A DNA stretch of 60,208 nucleotides from Clostridia bacterium (lineage in GTDB: Bacteria; Bacillota; Clostridia; Oscillospirales; CAG-272): positions 1-60,208 of the forward strand of contig JAFTZH010000042.1 in assembly GCA_017464565.1 (NCBI GenBank), given 5' to 3'. The notes beneath the pieces were generated by a model, which did not search any database, was not told the DNA's origin, and worked only from the letters and a program-made list of their open reading frames with translations. A program made the position numbers and the translations under genes. This document shows, piece by piece, positions 7,844 to 16,271 of the stretch (its first letter is position 1; every line of letters begins with the position of its first letter).

Positions 7844-8022
7844 AACCGTAAACCGTCTCCGTATCTTTTTATTTGGTACTTATCTAATTATAACATATCT
7901 CTCGCGCAAAGTCTATATATTAAACGATAAAAAAAGCAATCCTCTATCACCGTTTTTTAGCTCTTGGCATATACTTTCCGTGAAGCCGTAAAATTCAAAA
8001 CATACTCATTCGGAGGTAAATT

Positions 8023-8241
8023 ATGCAGATAGACAGAGAATCTCTTGAGAAGCTTCTTTCTCTTAACGACCGCCAGCTCAAGCTCATCATCACAAAGCTC
8101 GCCGCCGAAAGCGGTATAGACCCCGCAAGCTTTAACGTAAACACGTCCGACGTTCAAAGTATACGCCGCGCTCTGTCAAGTGCCACCGACAGCGACCTCG
8201 CCCGCGTCGCGCAAATGTACGAGCAAAACCGAAAAAAGTAA
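8023..8241 (+). CDS. Small helical protein, unknown (first gene of a three-gene set)
   Basis: 72 aa, start supported by CGGAGG. The sequence is predicted helical, with LEKLLSLNDRQLKLIITKLA, IDPASFNVNTSDVQSIRRAL and a basic end EQNRKK. No signal peptide or membrane segment. I do not recognise a named family. It lies 54 bp before the next gene in the same direction and is part of a small conserved-looking set with 8296-8769 and 8780-9184. Confidence 0.7.
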   Translation: MQIDRESLEKLLSLNDRQLKLIITKLAAESGIDPASFNVNTSDVQSIRRALSSATDSDLARVAQMYEQNRKK

Positions 8242-8295
8242 AAAAGATACTTAATAATCAAACAAGCAGAACGAAAGAAAGGAGCTTTTTCGGAT

Positions 8296-8769
8296 ATGAG
8301 TGCAGATAACGAACAGGCAAAGAACGCGCCTTTGTCCTCGGCAGAAGAAAAATCTTCCGCGCCGCCAAATCTTGCTTCAATGATAGACGGGATTCTCGCC
8401 AACCCCGAGCTTATAACTATGGTCGCGTCAGCCCTCGGCCCGATGCTTAAAAATCAAAGTACCGCGGAAGAAAATAAAGCCGAAGAAAAAAATACTGATA
8501 AAACGGAAACCGAAGAAGCCGTACCGACGTCCTCCTCGGTAAGCGGCGCGGACGAAAAGCTCCCCGACTTCGTAGCCGCTCTGGCGCCTATGATTGCCTC
8601 TATGCAAAAAAGCGCGTCTCTTCCCTCCTCGAAAGCCTCTCACGGAGCCGACCGACGAAGCTGTCTGCTGTTGGCTCTGAAGCCTTATCTTTGCAAGGAG
8701 CGGTGTGAGGCGATAGATTATATGGTGAAGCTCGGAAAGCTTTCGGAAGTATTCCGACACTTGAATTAA
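8296..8769 (+). CDS. Hypothetical protein with repeated helical hairpin, second gene of the set
   Basis: 157 aa, GAAAGGAG before the ATG. Two similar hydrophobic helices, SMIDGILANPELITMVASAL and LPDFVAALAPMIASMQKSAS, are separated by a charged linker rich in Glu/Lys/Thr. The C-terminus, RRSCLLLALKPYLCKERCEA followed by IDYMVKLGKLSEVF, is a compact amphipathic module with two Cys. No export signal. Function unknown; I could not place it in a named family. It is 10 bp upstream of the next gene. Confidence 0.7.
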   Translation: MSADNEQAKNAPLSSAEEKSSAPPNLASMIDGILANPELITMVASALGPMLKNQSTAEENKAEEKNTDKTETEEAVPTSSSVSGADEKLPDFVAALAPMIASMQKSASLPSSKASHGADRRSCLLLALKPYLCKERCEAIDYMVKLGKLSEVFRHLN

Positions 8770-8779
8770 GGAGGGTATT

Positions 8780-9184
8780 ATGTACAGCAGATATCCAAAT
8801 TACAAATTTGCGAACGGTGTCAGAGTTCCCGATAATTACAGCGGAAACGCTTTCGCTCCGCAGACGACTGCGGCAGAAGAGCAAAAAAACGATTTTGAGG
8901 AAAAAGACGAGGGAAGCGAGGTATCCCCCGAAAATACCGAAATCGAAGTATCGTCTGATTCCGTACCGCACGAGGAGGAGCGTTCCGATGAAAGCGTAGA
9001 AGCGATGAAGCATTCGGAAAAGAAATTTAAGCTTCCCGGGTTTAATTTTAATCTCGGAAAAATATTTTCGAAAGGCTTCGGCTTCGAGGAATTGCTGATT
9101 ATCGGACTTATTCTGCTTTTGTCGCAAAACGATACCGACGACGATATAATCTTGCTTTTGGTCTTGCTTTTGTTTATATCGTGA
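8780..9184 (+). CDS. Acidic protein with hydrophobic C-terminus interrupted by Asp cluster, third gene of the set
   Basis: 134 aa, AGGAGGG before the ATG. The N-terminus is Tyr/Asn-rich (MYSRYPNYKFANGVRVPDNY), the middle is strongly acidic and Ser/Glu-rich, and the end is two short hydrophobic stretches, ELLIIGLILLLSQ and ILLLVLLLFIS, split by NDTDDDI. That acidic gap makes a simple transmembrane hairpin unlikely unless the Asp cluster is the turn. The N-terminus resembles spore-coat-type compositions, but that is only an impression. Role unknown; a sporulation-related role is an inference from general context. Confidence 0.7.
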   Translation: MYSRYPNYKFANGVRVPDNYSGNAFAPQTTAAEEQKNDFEEKDEGSEVSPENTEIEVSSDSVPHEEERSDESVEAMKHSEKKFKLPGFNFNLGKIFSKGFGFEELLIIGLILLLSQNDTDDDIILLLVLLLFIS

Positions 9185-9223
9185 GAGGTATGATAAATGT
9201 ATAATAAAATAAAATAAAATAAA

Positions 9224-9572
9224 GGGGAGAAACTTTTACAAAAGTTTCTCCCCTTACCCCTCTTCAAAAACTTTAAAACTTGGGTATGGTTTTGGATTTT
9301 TGTCCTGCTTCCTGTAGAAAGCAAAGCAAAATTTCCAAATAAAATCCAATACGTTTAAAGATTTTTGCGGGGGATGATTTTAGATTTTCATTTTGTTTTC
9401 TGCCAAAAAATTTTTCCGCGCGGGAGGAGCAAGCCTCTCCCCTACCAAGTATGGTGAAACCCGAATTGTCTCTCCGTAGGAAGCAAGACAAAATTTCAAA
9501 AGCAACCCCAACGTTTAAAGATTTTTGCGGAGGGGGTTGGGGGAGGAGCTTTTTACAAAAAGCTCCTCCCCC
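9224..9572. repeat. Family A repeat, two-ended degenerate copy A3
   Basis: It fills the convergent gap between the three-gene set and prs. The left palindrome is 9224-9253 (GAGAAAC arm), the right 9539-9572 (GAGGAGC arm). Tails face inward (left tail from about 9261, right tail ending near 9530). The centre keeps CTACCAAGTATGG near 9450 but the opposing half has diverged, and an extra tail-like segment lies near 9300-9400, as if part of a unit was duplicated. No other feature is seen in 9185-9598. Confidence 0.85.
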
Positions 9573-9598
9573 AAATAAAACAATCTATTTTATTTATC

Positions 9599-10744
9599 TC
9601 AATCCTCAAAATCCATTTTCATCTGCGAGGGTTGTTTTTTCTTATGATTATCAAGCAGCTTATGGATTCTCTTAACGGGGTTAAGCAATCCGCTTATCGT
9701 CTCGTCGTGGTTGAGAGTATCAATAATATAAGCTACGTACTTACACATATTTACCTCAACGTACCATTCTCTATCGTTAAGACCTGGGCGGCGGTAAACG
9801 AGGTTAGAGGTAAAGATCTTATCAAAAATACCTTCGCTGTACGCCTTATCAAACTTATCGAAGCCCTCGGTGAAAAGTCCGAAGGTTGCGAAAGCGAATA
9901 TTCTCTTTGCTCCCTTTTCCTTAAGCTGAACCGCAACGTCTATAAGCGATTCTCCCGAAGATATCATATCGTCAACTATGATAACGTCCTTGCCTGAAAG
10001 GTCTCTTCCGAGATATTCGTGCGCCTCTATCGGATTTCTTCCGTTGACCACTACCGCATAATTACGGCGCTTATAGAACATACCTATATCTATACCGAGC
10101 ACCGATGAATAATACATACAGCGTGACATAGCTCCCTCGTCGGGAGATATGATAACGAGGTCTTCCTTGTCAAAAGATACGTCGGGAACCGCTCTTACGA
10201 GAGCCTTTATCATCTGATAAGTAGGTCTTACGTCGTCAAAGCCCGAAAGCGGAATAGCGTTCTGAACTCTCGCGTCGTGAGCGTCAAAGGTAATTATGTT
10301 GGTAACGCCCATTTTAACAAGCTCCTGAAGCATAACGGCACAGTCAAGCGATTCTCTGCCCGATCTCTTGTGCTGTCTTCCCTCGTAAAGCATCGGCATA
10401 ATAACCGATACGCGCCTTGCCTTCCCCGCGTTTGCGGCAATTATACGCTTCAGGTCGGCGTAATGGTCGTCAGGGCTCATAGGAACCTCTTGTCCGTACA
10501 TTTTATACGTTACGCCGTGGTTGAACATATCACAGATAATGTAAAGGTCGTGGCCTCTGAGCGATTCGTGCAGTATAGCCTTTGCCTCACCCGTTCCAAA
10601 TCTCGGACAATCAACGTCTACGAGAAATGACTCGTCTCCTCCGTGGCGTCTCCAATCCTTCAAATAGTAATCGACCTGCGAGGCAAACTGCTCGCATCCT
10701 TTCATACCTATCACACTGAGATCCGCGTAATATGCTCCCTTCAT
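9599..10744 (-). CDS. prs: Ribose-phosphate pyrophosphokinase, long divergent form
   Basis: 381 aa against about 315 for the usual enzyme. It makes PRPP from ribose 5-phosphate and ATP for nucleotide, His and Trp synthesis. The PRPP-binding loop DVIIVDDMISSGESL is clear, and MLYEGRQHKRSGRESLDCAV and ITFDAHDARVQNAIPL occupy the positions of the ATP and flexible-loop motifs, though with changed residues. An N-terminal extension of about 30 residues and a Lys-rich tail account for the extra length. It has its own promoter (10811-10840) and faces copy A3 at its 3' end. Confidence 0.85.
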   Translation of the reverse strand: MKGAYYADLSVIGMKGCEQFASQVDYYLKDWRRHGGDESFLVDVDCPRFGTGEAKAILHESLRGHDLYIICDMFNHGVTYKMYGQEVPMSPDDHYADLKRIIAANAGKARRVSVIMPMLYEGRQHKRSGRESLDCAVMLQELVKMGVTNIITFDAHDARVQNAIPLSGFDDVRPTYQMIKALVRAVPDVSFDKEDLVIISPDEGAMSRCMYYSSVLGIDIGMFYKRRNYAVVVNGRNPIEAHEYLGRDLSGKDVIIVDDMISSGESLIDVAVQLKEKGAKRIFAFATFGLFTEGFDKFDKAYSEGIFDKIFTSNLVYRRPGLNDREWYVEVNMCKYVAYIIDTLNHDETISGLLNPVKRIHKLLDNHKKKQPSQMKMDFED

Positions 10745-10810
10745 ATATCCCTCCGAATTGAATTTTTATCCGAATCTTATGAAAATCCGAAATTTTTAAC
10801 CGACTGTTTA

Positions 10811-10840
10811 ATTATAACATATTTTTTTGCTTTTTTCCAA
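10811..10840 (-). promoter_or_regulatory. Sigma-A promoter for prs
   Basis: On the minus strand TTGGAA (10840-10835), an 18 bp spacer and TATAAT (10816-10811), about 65 bp before the prs start. Confidence 0.6.
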
Positions 10841-10944
10841 TAAAATTAAAAATTTTTGAATATTTGACAAGAAAACATAAGTTTGCATAAATCTTTTTCA
10901 AAATATGCGTTTTTGATTGTCGATTTTAGATATTATAATCAGCC

Positions 10945-13320
10945 TTATTTAAGCTCCACCACGGTAACTCCTCCGTCGCCCTCACCGTATTTTCCTATTC
11001 TGAAGCTCGCTATGCGCCCGTCTTTTTTAAGATAAGCCCAAAGCGCGTTTTTAAGCGCGCCCGTTCCCTTTCCGTGTATAAGGCGAACGGTAGAAAAGCC
11101 CGCGAGCTGCGCCTCGTCGAGATATTTGTCCACGGCGCTCCACGCCTCGTCTCCCGTCCTTCCGCGCAGGTCTATCTCGTCTCTGAACTCCCTGTTTACC
11201 GTCATTCTGTAAGACGCCTTTTTCGTGCTCTGCGCCGCGTTCTCCTCCTCAATAAGAATGAGGTCGGACAAGTCTGCCTTCGTCCGTATGATACCCGCCT
11301 GAACGCCTACCTTGCCGTTTTTGTCGGGAAGGTCGGTAACCACCGCTTTTTTGTCAAGGCTTACTATCAACACCTCGTCTCCCCTTCGGAGAGCGCGCGG
11401 GAGAACGTATTTTCCGTCTCTTTTTCTCTCTATCGTCGGATTATATTTACCCTCGTTGCTTCGTAAATGCTCACGAAGCTCCTTCCTCGCCCTGTCAAGC
11501 TCCTCTCCTAGTCTTTCGGAGTCCTTCTCCTTCCTCAGCCTGTCCATCTGCGCCATAATAAATTCGCTCGACGCTTTAGCGCTGTCAACCATAGTCTGCG
11601 CCTTGCTTCTCGCTGTATCAAGCGTCTTTTCGGCAGATGCGAGCTTTTCTTTTATGAGCGTCTCCGACTCAGCGCGGTATTTTTCGTATTCCTCGCGCGC
11701 AAGTTTTGCGCTCTCAAGCTCCCTGTCCAGCTCAAATCGCTTTGCCTCAAGCTCCCCGATAACGCTCTCGAACTTCTTGTTTTCCTGACTTACGTATCCG
11801 TCAGCCCTGCGGATTATACGCTCGGGCAAGCCGAGCTTTGAGGAGATAGCGAAAGCGTTGGATTTACCCGGCGTTCCTATCACCAGCTTATAGGTGGGCC
11901 GAAGCGTTTCGACGTCGAACTCACAGGAGGCGTTGCAAACGCCCTCGGTATCAAGCGCGTACGCTTTAAGCTCGGCGTAATGGGTAGTAGCCGCGCAAAG
12001 CGCTCCCGCGCTTCTTATATCCTCTATAACGGCGACCGCAAGCGCCGCGCCCTCAACGGGGTCGGTACCCGCGCCAAGCTCGTCAAACAGCACGAGAGAA
12101 TGCTCGTTCCTCTCTCCGACTATTGACACGATATTGACCATATGAGAGGAAAAAGTAGACAGCGATTGCTCTATGCTCTGCTCGTCTCCGAGGTCCACGA
12201 GTATCTTTTCCTGGACGCAAAGCCTCGATCCCTCGTCGGCGGGGATATGAAGTCCCGACTGCGCCATAAGAGAAAAAAGCCCGAGTGTTTTCAAGGTAAC
12301 CGTCTTTCCGCCCGTATTGGGTCCCGTTATTATGAGAGTATCGTAACCCCTGCCCAAAGAGACGTTTATCGGCACGACGAATTCCGCGTCGATAAGCGGG
12401 TGTCTCGCGCGGCGCAGCTCTATCTCTCTCTCCTCACATATCTGCGGCTCGCAGGCGTTCATTCGCCTTGAAAGCTCGGCGCAGGCAAACGCAAACGCAA
12501 GCTCGGTTATATTTAAGTAATTGAGGTTTATCTGCTCCGAAAGAGCGCCGACCTCCGCCGACAACTCCGAAAGTATACGTTCTATCTCGTGCGCTTCCTT
12601 CGCCTCAAGTATTCTCAGCTCGTTATTTGCGTCAACTACCGCCATAGGCTCGACGAAAATAGTTGCTCCCGACGAAGATGTATCGTGTATAAGACCCTTC
12701 ACGTCTCCCTTGCACTCGGCTCTGACGGGAACTACGTATCTTCCGTTTCTCATAGTAACGATATTTTCCTGAAGATACTTCGAGTAAGAGCCGCTGACGT
12801 AATTTTTCAGCGTATCCTTGATTTTCGTATTCGTCGCCCGTATCTTTCTTCTTATATCGGAAAGCGCGGGACTTGCCTCGTCGGATATCATATCCTCCGA
12901 TATTATAGAGCGGAATATCTTATCCTCAAGCGGTCTTTGAACGATAAGTCTTTCAAACACCTCGTCAAGCACGGTGTCAAACGTTTTGTTTGAGCGTATA
13001 TATTCCTTAAGAGAACGCGCCGTGCGAAGAAGTATTGCCGTATCCATAAGCTCGCGAGGGGTAAGCGTCGCTCCCTTGTCGGCGCGCTCGCATATACCGC
13101 CCGTATCGGTAACGCCTCCGAACGAGGGCATACCTTTTGCGTCGGCAAGTCTTTTCGCGTCGGTCGTGCGCTTCTGCGCGCGAAGCACGAAGTCGATATT
13201 GTCGCTCGGCGTAAGCTCAAGCGCAAGGCTTGACGCGCCCGCCGTTGCCGCCGCGGCGGCAAGCATATTTTTTATTTTATCAAATTCAAGAGTCGATATT
13301 GTTTTCTGCGTTACGTTCAT
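10945..13320 (-). CDS. mutS2: MutS2 family ATPase/endonuclease
   Basis: 791 aa, normal for MutS2. The MutS core and lever are followed by the ATPase with Walker A TGPNTGGKTVTLKT (about 335-348), Walker B LVLFDELGAGTDP and TTHYAELKAYA. A long coiled coil (about 510-640, EKKFESVIGELEAKRFELDR onward) follows, and the C-terminal Smr nuclease domain has IDLRGRTGDEAW and RLIHGKGTGALKNAL. MutS2 acts in suppression of homologous recombination or in rescue of collided ribosomes rather than in mismatch repair. It starts 5 bp after recO, so it is the last gene of the era-recO-mutS2 run. Confidence 0.96.
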   Translation of the reverse strand: MNVTQKTISTLEFDKIKNMLAAAAATAGASSLALELTPSDNIDFVLRAQKRTTDAKRLADAKGMPSFGGVTDTGGICERADKGATLTPRELMDTAILLRTARSLKEYIRSNKTFDTVLDEVFERLIVQRPLEDKIFRSIISEDMISDEASPALSDIRRKIRATNTKIKDTLKNYVSGSYSKYLQENIVTMRNGRYVVPVRAECKGDVKGLIHDTSSSGATIFVEPMAVVDANNELRILEAKEAHEIERILSELSAEVGALSEQINLNYLNITELAFAFACAELSRRMNACEPQICEEREIELRRARHPLIDAEFVVPINVSLGRGYDTLIITGPNTGGKTVTLKTLGLFSLMAQSGLHIPADEGSRLCVQEKILVDLGDEQSIEQSLSTFSSHMVNIVSIVGERNEHSLVLFDELGAGTDPVEGAALAVAVIEDIRSAGALCAATTHYAELKAYALDTEGVCNASCEFDVETLRPTYKLVIGTPGKSNAFAISSKLGLPERIIRRADGYVSQENKKFESVIGELEAKRFELDRELESAKLAREEYEKYRAESETLIKEKLASAEKTLDTARSKAQTMVDSAKASSEFIMAQMDRLRKEKDSERLGEELDRARKELREHLRSNEGKYNPTIERKRDGKYVLPRALRRGDEVLIVSLDKKAVVTDLPDKNGKVGVQAGIIRTKADLSDLILIEEENAAQSTKKASYRMTVNREFRDEIDLRGRTGDEAWSAVDKYLDEAQLAGFSTVRLIHGKGTGALKNALWAYLKKDGRIASFRIGKYGEGDGGVTVVELK

Positions 13321-13325
13321 CGTTT

Positions 13326-14138
13326 TTATCCTTTTATATCGGGAGCGGCCGATACCGTTTTGAAAAATTCGAGCGTATCAAAGCCTCTCTCAAGATGGTT
13401 CTGCAAATACACCTCTCCGAGCCTTGAAAAGTCGGAGACGTCCTCTCGCTCCTTAAGCTCAAAAGAAAATATCCTTTTCGGAGACGCCTCCGCCACGTAC
13501 CTTACCGCCGCGGCAACCGACGGTTTCATCGGAAAAAGTATACTCGCCGTGAGATACTCGTCGGTTCTCTCCTCGCTTAATTGAAACGCCCTTCTCTTCG
13601 ACATACATTCCTGACAGAGCATCGAGCCGTTCATCACGTCGAGAAACATAGTCTCCGAGGTCCGCGCCCCGCATTCTCTGCAAGCCGAAATATCGGGAGC
13701 AAATCCCGAAGAGAAAGCTGCGAACAGCTCGTACACTCCCTTTATGACCTCAAGCGGTCTTATTTTTTTTTCGATGGCGTAAAGCGTATTGAGCGTCATT
13801 CGGAGAATATCCTCCGCAGGTACTCCCTCTCCCGTTATCTCACGGGCTATATCCACCGCGTACGAGGCGAGCGCAAAGCCCTCGATATCAGAATTTATAC
13901 CGAAAAAGCTGTCGTTTACCGAGCCTCCCGCAAGCCATCTCATTCCGTTCTTCTCGTAATACTCAAAATTCCCGTAAGTAAAAAGCCTGCAAAGCGAAAT
14001 GTTTTTATTTTTTATGTTTCTGACGCCCTTGGCGCTTATGCTTATCCTTCCGTATTCAGCCGTAAGCACGGTAAGAAGCTTGTCGCTCTCACCCACCGCG
14101 GTCTCACGCAAAATAAGTCCGTCAACAGTTCCCCGCAC
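13326..14138 (-). CDS. recO: DNA repair protein RecO
   Basis: 270 aa. The N-terminal OB fold begins VDGLILRETAVGESDKLLTV; the C-terminal zinc finger is CRECG...MLCQEC. RecO loads RecA onto SSB-coated single strands with RecR. The start is GTG at 14138 with GGAGGGTG upstream. It follows era by 15 bp and precedes mutS2 by 5 bp, as in the era-recO order of Bacillus. Confidence 0.93.
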   Translation of the reverse strand: MRGTVDGLILRETAVGESDKLLTVLTAEYGRISISAKGVRNIKNKNISLCRLFTYGNFEYYEKNGMRWLAGGSVNDSFFGINSDIEGFALASYAVDIAREITGEGVPAEDILRMTLNTLYAIEKKIRPLEVIKGVYELFAAFSSGFAPDISACRECGARTSETMFLDVMNGSMLCQECMSKRRAFQLSEERTDEYLTASILFPMKPSVAAAVRYVAEASPKRIFSFELKEREDVSDFSRLGEVYLQNHLERGFDTLEFFKTVSAAPDIKG

Positions 14139-14153
14139 GACACCCTCCGAAGC

Positions 14154-15041
14154 TTATTCCTTGTCGGAATATCCGAAATTAGCCACCATTCCGACACTGT
14201 CTCTCCAGTTGTTTTTGACCTTTACCCAAAGGTCGAGAAAAACTTTGGTTCCGAAAAGCCGCTCCAAATCCTCTCTTGCGTAGGTTCCTATCAGTTTAAG
14301 CGACGCTCCGTTCTTACCGACGATTATTCCCTTGTGCGAAGCCTTCTCGCAGAATATCTCGGCGCGTATTCTTATGAGCGTTTTCTCGTCCTTGAATTCC
14401 TCTATGACGACCGCGGTACCGTGAGGCACCTCCTTGTTAAGCGTGCGGAGTATCTTCTCCCTGATTATCTCAGAGGCAAGCTGTCTTTCGGGCTGGTCGG
14501 TTACCATATCCTCGGGGAAAAACCACTCTGACTCCGAAAGGAAAGGGACACATTCGGAAAGAAGCTCCGATACGTTCTTTCCACTCTTCGCGCTTATCGG
14601 TACGAATGCGTTAAAGTCGTGCTTCTCCGAATATTTGGCAAGAGCCGCCGCGATATCTTCCTTTCGGTACATATCTATTTTGTTGAGAGCGAGTATCGAC
14701 GGCACTCCCGATTTTTTGAGATACGCTATAACGTTCTCCTCAACCGCAGTCAGATCCTTGCCCGTATCGGCGACGAGTATAACGGCGTCCGCCTCCTTCA
14801 TTGAGGAGTTCGCCGCATTTACCATATATTCTCCAAGACTGTTCTTGGGACTGTGTATTCCGGGCGTGTCAAGAAAAACGTATTGGTTCTCTCCCACCGT
14901 GTGTATTCCTATTATCCTGTTTCTCGTGGTCTGAGGCTTGCTCGATACGATAGCTACCTTTTCTCCGAGAATAGAATTGAGAAGCGTAGACTTTCCAACG
15001 TTCGGTCTGCCTACTATCGCGATAAATCCTGTTTTTTTCAT
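14154..15041 (-). CDS. era: GTPase Era
   Basis: 295 aa. The start is placed at the ATG at 15041 (MKKTGFIAIVGRPNVGKSTL), which has AAAGGA upstream and puts the G1 motif at residues 11-19; an upstream in-frame start would read through repeat sequence. G3 DTPGI and G4 NKID are present. The C-terminal KH domain has GIIVGKNGASLKLIG. Era binds the 3' end of 16S rRNA during 30S assembly. The upstream side is family B repeat B1, so its promoter, if separate, must lie there. Confidence 0.97.
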   Translation of the reverse strand: MKKTGFIAIVGRPNVGKSTLLNSILGEKVAIVSSKPQTTRNRIIGIHTVGENQYVFLDTPGIHSPKNSLGEYMVNAANSSMKEADAVILVADTGKDLTAVEENVIAYLKKSGVPSILALNKIDMYRKEDIAAALAKYSEKHDFNAFVPISAKSGKNVSELLSECVPFLSESEWFFPEDMVTDQPERQLASEIIREKILRTLNKEVPHGTAVVIEEFKDEKTLIRIRAEIFCEKASHKGIIVGKNGASLKLIGTYAREDLERLFGTKVFLDLWVKVKNNWRDSVGMVANFGYSDKE

Positions 15042-15059
15042 AAAATTCCTTTCAGATAC

Positions 15060-15400
15060 GCAGGGGAAAACTTCTTGAAAGAAGTTTTCCCCTGCAACCC
15101 CTTTCAAGAACTTTCCCGCGAAAAGTTCGTTTTTGTTTTACTTTCTACAGCCTAAATAATTTGTTTTAAAGCTTTTGGAAATTCTTAAAAACCTTTTTCC
15201 AAAAAGGTTTTTAAGCGGGGCGCGGGGCAGAGTCCCGCATAGAAGTTTTCCCCTGCACCCCTTTCAAGAACTTTCCCGCGAAAAGTTCGTTTTTGTTTTG
15301 CTTTCTACAGCCTAAATAATTTGCTTTAAAGTTTTTGGAAATTCTTAAAAACCTTTTTCCAAAAAGGTTTTTAAGCGGGGCGCGGGGCAGAGTCCCGCAT
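15060..15400. repeat. Family B repeat dimer B1
   Basis: Two direct copies with a period of about 160 bp. Unit 1 begins with hairpin GCAGGGGAAAACTTC/GAAGTTTTCCCCTGC (15060-15095), then CCCCTTTCAAGAACTTT, a T-rich stretch, the hairpin CTTAAAAACC/GGTTTTTAAG (15184-15215) and the end block GCGGGGCGCGGGGCAGAGTC. Unit 2 (about 15241-15400) keeps only the right arm of the first hairpin, then repeats the rest almost unchanged. Lies between the era start and the ybeY stop. Confidence 0.92.
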
Positions 15401-15413
15401 TATTCACACGTCA

Positions 15414-15899
15414 TCATTTCACCGCAAGACCGAGCATTTCCATAACGGCGGTCTGCCGGCGGCGCATATCAAGCTCCTCGTCCTCGCTGTTTACGTGGTC
15501 GTAGCCGAGCAGATGAAGCGTTGAATGAACCGTGAGAAACGCTACCTCGCGTTCAAAGCTATGACCGTACTCGTTTGCCTGAGCCGCCGCCCTCTCAAGA
15601 GATATCACGATATCTCCGAGCATATCGTCAAGCTCGTCGACAGGAAGCTCCTCGTTTCCCTCGTAATCAAAAAGAGGAAATGAAAGCACGTCGGTCGGAG
15701 AATCTATTTTTCTGAAGCTTCGGTTTAGCTTTCTTATTCCCTCGTCGTCGGTAAAGGTAACCGACAGCTCGCAGTCGCCGTTGTATTTCTCATAAGCGAG
15801 AGTTGCCTCAACGGCAAGGCGTACCAGCCTCTTCAGCTTATAGGTTATCTCCGCCTTATCCTGTGAATTGGCAAAATATATCATCAGCTTGTTCTTCAT
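15414..15899 (-). CDS. ybeY: Endoribonuclease YbeY (rRNA maturation factor)
   Basis: 161 aa. The metal site HSTLHLLGYDH places His at 125, 129 and 135, the UPF0054 signature. YbeY processes the 3' end of 16S rRNA and takes part in 70S quality control, next to Era in function. Start supported by AAGGAGGACTGTT. The neighbours era and phoH match the usual cluster, but long family B repeats separate it from both, which is unlike the tight packing seen elsewhere in this cluster. Confidence 0.96.
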   Translation of the reverse strand: MKNKLMIYFANSQDKAEITYKLKRLVRLAVEATLAYEKYNGDCELSVTFTDDEGIRKLNRSFRKIDSPTDVLSFPLFDYEGNEELPVDELDDMLGDIVISLERAAAQANEYGHSFEREVAFLTVHSTLHLLGYDHVNSEDEELDMRRRQTAVMEMLGLAVK

Positions 15900-15925
15900 A
15901 ACAGTCCTCCTTTTTAGATGAGTAC

Positions 15926-16264
15926 GCAGGGGAAAACTTCTTGAAAGAAGTTTTCCCCTGCAACCCCTTTCAAGAACTTTCCTGCCAAAAGTTCGTTTTT
16001 GTTTTGCTTTCTACAGCTTAAATAATTCGCTTTAAAGTTTTTGGAATTTCTTAAAAACCTTTTTCCAAAAAGGTTTTTAAGCGGGGTACGGGGCAGAGTC
16101 CCGCACAGAAGTTTTCCCCTGCACCCCTTTCAAGAACTTTCCCGCGAAAAGTTCGTTTTTATTTTGCTTTATACGGCTTAAATAATTCACTTTAAAGTTT
16201 TTGGAAATCCTTAAAAACCTTTTTCCAAAAAGGTTTTTAAGCGGGGCGCGGGGCAGAGTCCCGC
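15926..16264. repeat. Family B repeat dimer B2
   Basis: Almost the same dimer as B1, in the same orientation. Hairpin 15926-15961, unit 1 to about 16105, unit 2 to 16264. Small differences (GGTACG for GGCGCG in unit 1) show that the copies have drifted independently. It ends 7 bp past the phoH stop. With B1 it forms direct repeats of about 340 bp around ybeY. Confidence 0.92.
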
Positions 16265-16271
16265 TTCGTTT

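Noticed and set aside
15060..16264. CRISPR-like repeats around ybeY
   Set aside because: Units are about 160 bp with no short repeat-spacer pattern, and there are no cas genes.
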